Source: Corynebacterium comes (GTDB taxonomy: Bacteria; Actinomycetota; Actinomycetes; Mycobacteriales; Mycobacteriaceae). Taken from it: a stretch of DNA of 64,000 nucleotides. The notes under the pieces were generated by a model that did no database searches, was not told where the DNA came from, and saw nothing but the letters and a program-made list of their open reading frames with translations. Made by a program: the position numbers and the translations under genes. Positions within the stretch are counted from its first letter, which is position 1; each line of letters begins with the position of its first letter. The DNA is taken from contig NZ_CP046453.1 in NCBI RefSeq assembly GCF_009734405.1, forward strand, positions 2,480,001-2,544,000. Direction: 5' to 3'. This document shows positions 57,518-64,000 of the stretch, one piece after another.

Positions 57518-58801
57518 TTACTCCTCGCGCAGTCGGTGGCCCACGAAACCGGCTGCCAGCGTGTTGCCGCTCGCCTGGTCGATGAGCAGCAGGTTGCCCA
57601 CGGCGCCACGCGCCGCGTAGGGCTCGACGGGCAGCTCGGCGGCGGTTTCGATGCGGACGTGGGCGAGGTCGTTGAGGTTCACCGCGCCCGGCTTCTCCAC
57701 GTCCGCGTTGCCGTCGATGTCCAGCACCCGCTCGATGTCCGCGATACGTCCGCGGACCAGGGCCGTACCGTAGCGGACCTTCACGGCCGCGCCCTCGACG
57801 AGCTGCTTCTCGGTCAGACCGACGATGGTGGCGGGGAAGGTACGGACGTCGGCGGGACGATCGGCGCCCGCGATGAGGTCTCCGCGGGCCAGATCGATGT
57901 CGTCTGCCAGCAGAAGCACCACCGAGTCGCCGGCGACGGCCTCCTCGACGGAGCCGTCCGCGGTGTCGATGCCGGTGACCTCCGTGCTCCGCCCGTGCGG
58001 GAGGTGGACGGTGTCACCGAGGCGGACGTGGCCGGCGTCGATACGCCCGGCGTAGCCGCGGTAATCGGTGGTGTGCTCACGGATGACGTGCTGGACGGGC
58101 AGCCGGAAATCCAGCTCGTGGGCGCGGCCACGCTGGACCTCCACGCTCTCCAGCAGTTCGAGCACGGTGGGGCCGGTGTACCAGGGCAGGTTCTCCGACG
58201 GTGCGACGACGTTGTCGCCGAGCAGCGCGGAGATCGGCACGACCTGGGGATCGTCGACCCCGACCTCGGATGCGAGTCGGGTGAACTCGGCCGCGATGCC
58301 GCGGAAGACATCCTCGGACCAGTCGACCAGGTCGATCTTGTTCACCGCGAGGATCACCGTGCGCACGCCAAGCAGTGCCGCGACGTTGAGGTGGCGGCGG
58401 GTCTGCTCGACGACGCCGTGGCGGGCGTCGACAAGCAGGACCACGACCTGGGAGGTCGAGATGCCGGTGACGGTGTTGCGGGTGTACTGCACATGGCCGG
58501 GGGTGTCGGCGAGGATGAAGGTGCGCTCGCCGGTGGCGAAGTAGCGGTAGGCCACATCGATGGTGATGCCCTGCTCACGCTCGGCGCGCAGGCCGTCGAC
58601 CAGCAGCGACAGGTCGAGTCCGTCGAAACCGCGGTCGGCGGAGGTCGCCTCGACGGAGGCGAGGGTGTCCGCCAGGACGGACTTCGTGTCGTGCAGCAGG
58701 CGGCCGACGAAGGTCGACTTGCCGTCGTCGACGGAACCGGCGGTGCACAGACGCAGGGTCTCGCGGGTGGTCAGGGTGTTTTTCACAGTGGGCGCGGACA
58801 T
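57518..58801 (-). CDS. cysN: Sulfate adenylyltransferase GTPase subunit CysN
   Basis: 427 residues. EF-Tu-like GTPase: P-loop CTAGSVDDGKSTFVGRLL, ADTPGHVQYTRNT (switch II), AVNKIDLVDW (base recognition), followed by beta-barrel domains 2 and 3. No APS kinase domain is fused, so the cell uses APS directly, in line with the CysH type. Works with CysD to activate sulfate. ATG shares one base with the cysD stop (TGATG). Confidence 0.95.
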   Translation of the reverse strand: MSAPTVKNTLTTRETLRLCTAGSVDDGKSTFVGRLLHDTKSVLADTLASVEATSADRGFDGLDLSLLVDGLRAEREQGITIDVAYRYFATGERTFILADTPGHVQYTRNTVTGISTSQVVVLLVDARHGVVEQTRRHLNVAALLGVRTVILAVNKIDLVDWSEDVFRGIAAEFTRLASEVGVDDPQVVPISALLGDNVVAPSENLPWYTGPTVLELLESVEVQRGRAHELDFRLPVQHVIREHTTDYRGYAGRIDAGHVRLGDTVHLPHGRSTEVTGIDTADGSVEEAVAGDSVVLLLADDIDLARGDLIAGADRPADVRTFPATIVGLTEKQLVEGAAVKVRYGTALVRGRIADIERVLDIDGNADVEKPGAVNLNDLAHVRIETAAELPVEPYAARGAVGNLLLIDQASGNTLAAGFVGHRLREE

Positions 58802-59718
58802 CAGAAGTAGCCCTCCTTCTTGCGGTCTTCCATGGCGGATTCGGACAGTCGGTCGTCGGCGCGGGTGGCGCCGCGTTCGGTCAGGGTGGAGGTGGCGATC
58901 TCGGCGATGACGGCGTCAACGTCCGTCGCGCCGGAGACCACCGCGCCGGTGCAGGACATGTCGCCGACCGTGCGGAAACGCACCTGCTTCGTCTCCAGCT
59001 TCTCGCCCTCGCGCGGGCCGCCCCACTCGCCGGCGGTCAGCCACATGCCGCCACGCTCGAAGACCTCACGGTCGTGGGCGAAGTAGATGCCCGGAAGCTC
59101 GATGTCCCGCGCGCCGATGTACTCCCAGATGTCGGCCTCGGTCCAGTTGGAGATGGGGAACACACGGATGTTCTCCCCCGGGAGCTTGCCGCCGTTGTAC
59201 AGGTCCCACAGTTCAGGACGCTGACGGCGGGGGTCCCAGCCGCCGAAGGAGTCACGCACGGAGAAGATGCGCTCCTTCGCGCGGGCTCGCTCCTCGTCGC
59301 GGCGGGCGCCGCCGAGGACGGCGTCATAACCCTGCTCGGCGATGGTCTCCACCAGCGGGACGGTCTGCAGGGGGTTGCGGGTGCCGTCGGGCCGTTCGAC
59401 CAGATCACCCCGGTCAATCCAGTCCTGGACCTTGGCCACGCGCAGGCGGGCACCGGTCCTCTCCACGAGACGGTCGCGGAACTCGATCACCTCGGGGAAG
59501 TTGTGGCCGGTGTCCACGTGCAGCAGCTCGAAGGGCACGGACGCCGGGGCGAAAGCGCGTCGGGCGAGTTCGAAGACGACGACGGAGTCCTTGCCGCCGG
59601 AGAAGAGCAGCCCGATCTTGTCGAACTGCCCCGCGACCTCGCGGAGGATGTGGATGGACTCGTTCTCGAGGTCCTTGAGGTGGGGGGAGAGCCTGGTGTT
59701 CTGGATGGTGGTGGTCAT
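58801..59718 (-). CDS. cysD: Sulfate adenylyltransferase subunit CysD
   Basis: 305 residues from MTTTIQNTRLSPH; the longer frame overlaps cysH and adds an Arg-rich stretch not seen in CysD. Has the PP-loop LLFSGGKDSVVVFEL near 40, HVDTGHNFPEVIEFRD, GGARRDEERARAKERIFS and RFRTVGDMSCTGAV. Makes APS from sulfate and ATP with CysN. Start overlaps the cysH stop by one base. Confidence 0.95.
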   Translation of the reverse strand: MTTTIQNTRLSPHLKDLENESIHILREVAGQFDKIGLLFSGGKDSVVVFELARRAFAPASVPFELLHVDTGHNFPEVIEFRDRLVERTGARLRVAKVQDWIDRGDLVERPDGTRNPLQTVPLVETIAEQGYDAVLGGARRDEERARAKERIFSVRDSFGGWDPRRQRPELWDLYNGGKLPGENIRVFPISNWTEADIWEYIGARDIELPGIYFAHDREVFERGGMWLTAGEWGGPREGEKLETKQVRFRTVGDMSCTGAVVSGATDVDAVIAEIATSTLTERGATRADDRLSESAMEDRKKEGYF

Positions 59719-60500
59719 CAGTGGAGCCCGCATTCTGTCTTGTTCTGTCCGGCCCAACGGCCGGCCCTGGGATCTTCGCCTTCGGCGACGGGGAGGGTGC
59801 AGGTGGCACACCCGATGGACGGGTATCCCTGCCTGGTCAGGGGGTGGATGATGAGGTTGTTCTCGTCGATGAAGGTCTCGGTTTCCTCGAGCGACCAGGT
59901 GATGATCGGCGAGATCTTCAACCGGCCGGTGGCGTCGAGGCTCAGCGCCGGCGCGGTGGCCCGGGTGGGACCGTCAGCCCGTCGCAGCCCGGTGACCCAC
60001 CCGGCGTACGGGGTGAGGTTCACCGCAAGCGGCTCGACTTTGCGCATCCGGCAACAGGCGCCGGGTTGGGAGCGGTACAGATTCGCGCCGTAGGTGCTGT
60101 CCTGCTGCGCGCGGGTCAGGCGCGGCTTCGCGGTGACCAGCAGCTGCGGATAACGCGCATCGACCCGGTTCGCAACGTCGAGGGTCTCCTCGAAGTGGTA
60201 GCCGGTGTCCAGAAAGAGGAGGTCGGCCTTCGGCAGGTGGCTCGCCGCCAGCTCGGCCAGCACGGTGTTCTCCATCGACAGGGTCACCGCGATCCGCCCG
60301 GGGACGTGATCCGCGGCCCACTGGAGAATGGTGGCGGCGTCGGCGTCGTAGAGTTCTTCCGCATGCTTGTCGACGAGCCGCGCGTTCTCCTCCCGCACAT
60401 CCGCGGGAAGTTCACCCGTGGTGGTGGGGCCTTCAGGGCTGAGCTCGGGGTCCCGGAGGTCAGCGGTGGTGGTGGCTGCGGTTGCGTTCAGCAGATTCAT
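59718..60500 (-). CDS. cysH: APS reductase (iron-sulfur type) CysH
   Basis: 260 residues. Contains GACCRMRKVEPL near 150 and GCATCT near 233, the paired Cys-Cys and Cys-x-x-Cys that bind a [4Fe-4S] cluster, plus the C-terminal KTECGLH with the catalytic Cys. This combination marks an APS-specific enzyme rather than PAPS-specific. Also TLSMENTVLAEL and LDTGYHFEETLDVA from the PP-loop fold. Reduces APS to sulfite. Overlaps cysX by four bases. Confidence 0.93.
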   Translation of the reverse strand: MNLLNATAATTTADLRDPELSPEGPTTTGELPADVREENARLVDKHAEELYDADAATILQWAADHVPGRIAVTLSMENTVLAELAASHLPKADLLFLDTGYHFEETLDVANRVDARYPQLLVTAKPRLTRAQQDSTYGANLYRSQPGACCRMRKVEPLAVNLTPYAGWVTGLRRADGPTRATAPALSLDATGRLKISPIITWSLEETETFIDENNLIIHPLTRQGYPSIGCATCTLPVAEGEDPRAGRWAGQNKTECGLH

Positions 60501-60763
60501 TTCGGCTCCTCCTGCAGATGTCCGTGCCGGTTGAGGGAGTTCTGGATGGCCTGGCTGGTGGAACGCGCCGGTGCCGGGCGGTGCTCGGGGGCGTCCTGGC
60601 CGTAGTAACGGACCGAGAACACCCGTGTGCAGTCACGGCACAACCATCCGAAGTCCTCGATCTCGTTGGGGAAGAGGTCCTCGCCGGCGCACCAGGGGCA
60701 GTGCAGCGGGTGGTTGCGGTTGGGGTTGGGTTCGCGGCGGAGCACGGGACGGGTGAAACTCAT
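60497..60763 (-). CDS. cysX: Small zinc-ribbon/ferredoxin-like protein CysX
   Basis: 88 residues from MSFTRPVLRREP. Two Cys-x-x-Cys pairs (HCPWCAGED and LCRDCTRVF) hold a metal or iron-sulfur centre; a conserved Tyr-Tyr-Gly follows. In C. glutamicum cysX between cysI and cysH is thought to be an electron carrier for sulfite reduction. Overlaps cysI and cysH by four bases each, so its dose is tied to theirs. Confidence 0.85.
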   Translation of the reverse strand: MSFTRPVLRREPNPNRNHPLHCPWCAGEDLFPNEIEDFGWLCRDCTRVFSVRYYGQDAPEHRPAPARSTSQAIQNSLNRHGHLQEEPK

Positions 60764-62439
60764 GTGAGGTCCTCCTCGTCGGCGCGCTGGACCCACTCCT
60801 GGAAGGTCTCGCCGTCCAGTCGCTGGTCACGGAAGTTCTCCACCACCCGGGTGACGTAGTCCCCGATCTCGTCGGCGAGCACCTTGTGGCCCTTGAGTTT
60901 GCGGCCGAAGTTGGCGTTGAGGTTCATGGAGCCGCCCAGGTGGACCTGGAAGCCCTCGACCCGGTTGCCGTCCGCGTCGGTGACGGTCTGGCCCTTGAAA
61001 CCGATGTCCGCGACCTGGGTGCGGGCGCAGGAGTTGGGGCAGCCGTTGAGTGCGATCCGGACCGGGACGTCGATGTCGCCGATGCGTTCCTCCAGCTCAT
61101 CGACCAGTTCGACGGCACGCGATTTGGTGGTGGTGTGTGCGAGCTTGCAGAACTCCAGGCCGGTGCAGGACATGATGTTGCGGCGCCACTCGGAGGGTTT
61201 CGAGTACAGACCGGTGTCATCCAGAGCGGCAGCCAGCGAGGCGAGGTTCTCGCGCTCGACGTCGAGGAAGATCAGTTCCTTCTCCGCGGTGGTGCGGATG
61301 CGGGCGACGCCGAATTTCTCGGCGACGCCGGCAATGGCGATGAGCTGCTCACCGGTGGTGTGCCCGACGGTCGGCTTCACTCCGAGGTAGAACCTGCCGT
61401 CCTTCTGCGGATGGATGCCGATGTGGTCGCGGTAACCCGGGTTGATGGGCTGGCGGGGACCGTCGATGAGCTTGCGCTCCAGGTACTCGGTCTCGAGCAC
61501 CTCCCGGAACTTCTCGATGCCCCACTCCGCCACCAGGAACTTCAGGCGCGCCCGGTTGCGCAGGCGGCGGTAACCGTAGTCGCGGTAGACCTTGGCTACC
61601 GCTGCCCACACCTCGGGGACCTCGTCCAGCGGGATCCAGGCGCCCAGTGACTGGGCGAGCATCGGGTTGGTGGACAGGCCACCACCGACGTAGCACTCGA
61701 AACCGGGACCGTGTTCGGGGTGGACGGACCCGATGAAGGAGAGGTCCTGGATCTCGTGCGTGACGTCCTGGCGGGAATGTCCGGAGATGGCGGACTTGAA
61801 TTTACGCGGCAGGTTGTGCAGCTCCGGGTCCGGCAGATAACGGCGGGTGATCTCCTCGATCGCCGGGGTGGCGTCGATGATCTCCTCTGCGGCGACGCCG
61901 GCCACCGGGGAACCGAGGATGATGCGCGGCACGTCACCGCAACCCAGTTCGGAGTTCAGGCCGACGGACTCGAGCTTCTCGAAGATGGCCGGGAAGTCCT
62001 CGATGCGCAGCCAGTGCAGCTGAATATTCTGCCGGTCCGTGAAGTCGGCGGTGGAACGGGCGTAATCGCGGGAGACCTCGCCGACGGCGCGCAGCTTCTC
62101 CGGGGTGACCAGGCCGCCGTCGAAACGCACCCGCATCATGAAGTACTTGTCCTGCATCTCCGAATCCGGGATCTGGCCGGTCAGCTCAGTGCCCAGATCC
62201 TGCCGACGCTGCGTATAGATGCCCAGCCACTTGAAACGCGGGGCGATGTCATCGGCCGGGATCGAATCGAAGCCCTGCTTGGAGTAGATGTCGATGATCC
62301 GCTGCTTCACCGCCAGCACGTCCTCCTCCTGCTTGACCTCCTCAACGTGGTTCAGCGGGGTGGTGCCGTCGACCTTCCACTGGCCCTCCGGCTTCCGGGC
62401 GCGCGCCGGGCGCTTCCGGGTCGTGGTGCTCACAGTCAT
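60760..62439 (-). CDS. cysI: Ferredoxin-dependent sulfite reductase CysI
   Basis: About 559 residues from MTVSTTTRKRPARAR with GGAG upstream; the longer frame (to 62565) is non-family. Sirohaem/[4Fe-4S] ligands: SCTGLEFCKLAHTTTK and LNGCPNSCARTQVADIGFKG. Other repeats of the sulfite-reductase fold: FMMRVRFDGGLVTPEKLR, DRQNIQLHWLRIEDFPAIFE, LIFLDVERENL. Reduces sulfite to sulfide with electrons from ferredoxin. First gene of the operon, divergent from fpr2. Confidence 0.95.
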   Translation of the reverse strand: MTVSTTTRKRPARARKPEGQWKVDGTTPLNHVEEVKQEEDVLAVKQRIIDIYSKQGFDSIPADDIAPRFKWLGIYTQRRQDLGTELTGQIPDSEMQDKYFMMRVRFDGGLVTPEKLRAVGEVSRDYARSTADFTDRQNIQLHWLRIEDFPAIFEKLESVGLNSELGCGDVPRIILGSPVAGVAAEEIIDATPAIEEITRRYLPDPELHNLPRKFKSAISGHSRQDVTHEIQDLSFIGSVHPEHGPGFECYVGGGLSTNPMLAQSLGAWIPLDEVPEVWAAVAKVYRDYGYRRLRNRARLKFLVAEWGIEKFREVLETEYLERKLIDGPRQPINPGYRDHIGIHPQKDGRFYLGVKPTVGHTTGEQLIAIAGVAEKFGVARIRTTAEKELIFLDVERENLASLAAALDDTGLYSKPSEWRRNIMSCTGLEFCKLAHTTTKSRAVELVDELEERIGDIDVPVRIALNGCPNSCARTQVADIGFKGQTVTDADGNRVEGFQVHLGGSMNLNANFGRKLKGHKVLADEIGDYVTRVVENFRDQRLDGETFQEWVQRADEEDLT

Positions 62440-62454
62440 GACTTCTCCAATGTA

Positions 62455-62470
62455 TATACCAGTCTGTCTA
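62455..62470 (-). promoter_or_regulatory. McbR-like operator before cysI
   Basis: On the minus strand TAGAC-AGACTG-GTATA; the McbR consensus TAGAC-N6-GTCTA is met at nine of ten positions. It starts 16 bases before the cysI ATG, where bound repressor would block transcription. McbR is the methionine/cysteine repressor of corynebacteria. Confidence 0.6.
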
Positions 62471-62688
62471 CTTCCGCTTTTCGACGCCGCCGTTTGCGCG
62501 GCCCCGGAAAGCCCGATGCCCGAAGTGTGCCGTACCGGCCGGTCTATGCCAACAGTTTCTTTCATTCACTGGCGCAAATGTTCTTTTTATTGTGGATATA
62601 TTGCTTGTGACATGGCTTTCTATGGATCAAAGACGCATGAATGAAAAGGCCGGGAACACAGGGCCGTGAACCGAAAGGATCGAATCCC

Positions 62689-62717
62689 TTGGCATGCGAA
62701 CAAGATGGTGCTAACTT
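62689..62717 (+). promoter_or_regulatory. Promoter of fpr2
   Basis: TTGGCA (62689-62694) and TAACTT (62712-62717) are 17 bases apart; the transcript would start within the McbR palindrome. The rest of 62471-62688 shows only another partial site (GTACCGGCCGGTCTA, 62532-62546) and no gene. Confidence 0.55.
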
Positions 62718-62719
62718 CA

Positions 62720-62735
62720 CAGACCAACCGGTCTA
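62720..62735 (+). promoter_or_regulatory. McbR-like operator before fpr2
   Basis: CAGAC-CAACCG-GTCTA matches TAGAC-N6-GTCTA at nine of ten positions and sits between the -10 and the ATG at 62751. Together with the cysI-side site it would couple both transcripts to sulfur-amino-acid status. Confidence 0.7.
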
Positions 62736-62750
62736 CGAAAGGACTTCCAC

Positions 62751-64000
62751 ATGACCACCCAGCAGTCCCTGCGCGTCGCAGTCATTGGTGCAGGCCCCGC
62801 CGGCATCTACGCTTCCGATCTGCTCATCCGTAACGAGGAGCATCAGATCGACGTCGACCTCTTCGAGCAGATGCCCGCCCCCTTCGGCCTGATCCGTTAC
62901 GGCGTTGCGCCGGATCACCCGCGCATCAAGGGCATCGTGAAGTCCCTGCACAACGTGCTGGACCGCCCGCGACTACGACTGCTGGGCAACATCGAGGTGG
63001 GCAAGGACATCACGGTCGATGAACTCCGCGAGCACTACGACGCCGTCGTCTTCGCCACCGGCGCCGTCCGCGACCGCGCGCTGAACATCCCCGGGGTCAA
63101 GGCCGAAGGCTCCTTCGGCGCCGCCGACTTCGTCGGTTTCTACGACGGCAACCCCCGCTTCTCCCGTGACTGGGACCTCTCGGCCGAGAAGGTCGCGGTC
63201 ATCGGCGTGGGCAATGTCGGCCTCGACGTCGCCCGCATCCTGGCCAAGACCGCCGACGAGCTCAAGGTCACCGAGATTCCCGACAACGTCTACGACTCCC
63301 TGCAGCAGAACCAGGCCCGCGAGGTGCACGTCTTCGGCCGCCGCGGGCCCGCCCAGGCCAAGTTCACTCCGCAGGAGCTGAAGGAACTCGACCACTCCCC
63401 CACCATCAACGTGGTCGTCGACCCCGAGGACATCGACTATGACGAGGCCTCCGAGGAAGCCCGGCGCGCCTCGAAGTCCCAGGACCTGGTCTGCCAGATC
63501 CTCGAGGGCTACGCCATCCGCGAGCCCAAGGACGCCCCGCACACCCTGCAGATCCACCTCTTCGAGCAGCCGACGGAGATCCTGGAGAAGGAGGGCAAGG
63601 TCGTCGGCCTGCGCACCGAGCGCACCGAACTCGACGGTAACGGCGGCGCCCGCAGCACCGGCCGCTTCACCGACTGGCCGGTCCAGGCCATCTACCGGGC
63701 CGTGGGCTACGAGTCCGATCCCGTCCCCGGCGTCCCCTTCGATTCGGGCAGCGCGGTGATCCCCAATGACGGCGGCCACGTCCTCGACCCGGTCGGACAG
63801 CCGGTGACGGGGCTCTACGCCACCGGCTGGATCAAGCGCGGCCCCATCGGCCTGATCGGCAACACCAAGTCCGACGCCAGGCAGACCACCGACATGCTCT
63901 TCGCCGACGCCGCCGCCGGTCGCCTCTCCCGTACGGTGTCCGATCCCGAGGCAATCATCTCGCTTCTGGAGGAGCGCAACATCGCCTATACCACCTGGCA
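62751..64000 (+). CDS. fpr2: Ferredoxin/adrenodoxin-type NADP+ reductase, cut at right edge
   Basis: 416 codons present, the C-terminus lies outside the window. N-terminal FAD fold AVIGAGPAGIYASDLL, then FGLIRYGVAPDHPRIK, YDAVVFATGAVRDR, the NADP fold VAVIGVGNVGLDVARIL, FGRRGPAQAKFTPQEL, and the late blocks YRAVGY and IGNTKSDAR shared with 1-658. AAAGGA precedes the ATG. Supplies reduced ferredoxin to sulfite reductase; divergent from cysI with shared McbR-type control. Confidence 0.94.
   Translation, partial: MTTQQSLRVAVIGAGPAGIYASDLLIRNEEHQIDVDLFEQMPAPFGLIRYGVAPDHPRIKGIVKSLHNVLDRPRLRLLGNIEVGKDITVDELREHYDAVVFATGAVRDRALNIPGVKAEGSFGAADFVGFYDGNPRFSRDWDLSAEKVAVIGVGNVGLDVARILAKTADELKVTEIPDNVYDSLQQNQAREVHVFGRRGPAQAKFTPQELKELDHSPTINVVVDPEDIDYDEASEEARRASKSQDLVCQILEGYAIREPKDAPHTLQIHLFEQPTEILEKEGKVVGLRTERTELDGNGGARSTGRFTDWPVQAIYRAVGYESDPVPGVPFDSGSAVIPNDGGHVLDPVGQPVTGLYATGWIKRGPIGLIGNTKSDARQTTDMLFADAAAGRLSRTVSDPEAIISLLEERNIAYTTW

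Overview
The window reads as a stretch of high-GC chromosome from a Corynebacterium (Mycobacteriales). The calls rest on gene order and motifs read by eye, without database searches. From memory, the backbone follows C. glutamicum: fprA, purA, fda, pyrE-clpB, ald-hspR-dnaJ-grpE-dnaK and the cysIXHDNYZ/fpr2 sulfur cluster. Part of it (GH76 protein, RNA methyltransferase, pyrE, membrane protein, clpB, globin-reductase) also resembles the M. tuberculosis Rv0363c-Rv0385 order. I see no rRNA, tRNA, CRISPR array, insertion sequence or prophage.

Layout. 1-6.2 kb: the 3' end of a ferredoxin/adrenodoxin-type reductase, an MFS exporter, a small secreted protein, purT-purA and a conserved hypothetical. 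6.2-10.5 kb: two tandem PRC-barrel paralogues, each with a GlxR/CRP-like site upstream, then a FUSC-type membrane protein and class II aldolase. 10.9-21.3 kb: an accessory block with an EamA transporter, a full urease operon (ureABCEFGD), a FecBCD-type metal or metallophore ABC importer and a divergent ArsR/SmtB repressor. 21.3-32 kb: GH76 protein, SpoU methyltransferase, pyrE, a rhodanese-like protein with its catalytic Cys replaced by Ser, a second MFS protein, two DUF proteins, a GlgC-like nucleotidyltransferase and clpB. 32-44 kb: GltS, a flavin monooxygenase/LLM oxidoreductase pair, an OpuC-type osmolyte importer, a globin-reductase fusion, a nitrilase-family amidase, a small helical protein plus DUF1023 hydrolase, and aldehyde dehydrogenase. 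44-55 kb: the dnaK-grpE-dnaJ-hspR heat-shock operon, a DUF4272-like gene, bifunctional putA behind a short upstream reading frame, an AI-2E-family permease and a SHOCT protein. 55-64 kb: nucleosidase, then the assimilatory sulfate reduction operon with a divergent fpr2 cut by the window edge.

How the genes work together. CysZ, CysDN, CysH and CysI carry sulfate to sulfide; CysX and Fpr2 probably supply electrons and CysY makes sirohaem. Two McbR-type palindromes lie in the divergent cysI/fpr2 region. HspR, encoded at the end of the dnaK operon, probably represses dnaK and clpB through HAIR operators; the clpB operator contains the -35 of a SigH-type promoter. Urease needs nickel, and the adjacent ABC importer with its SmtB-like repressor is a plausible metal-supply module (inference).

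Most of the window is ordinary core metabolism. The points I would look at first are the putA leader reading frame, the duplicated PRC-barrel/GlxR units, the urease-linked ABC/ArsR module, the DUF1023 hydrolase pair and the Cys-less rhodanese.
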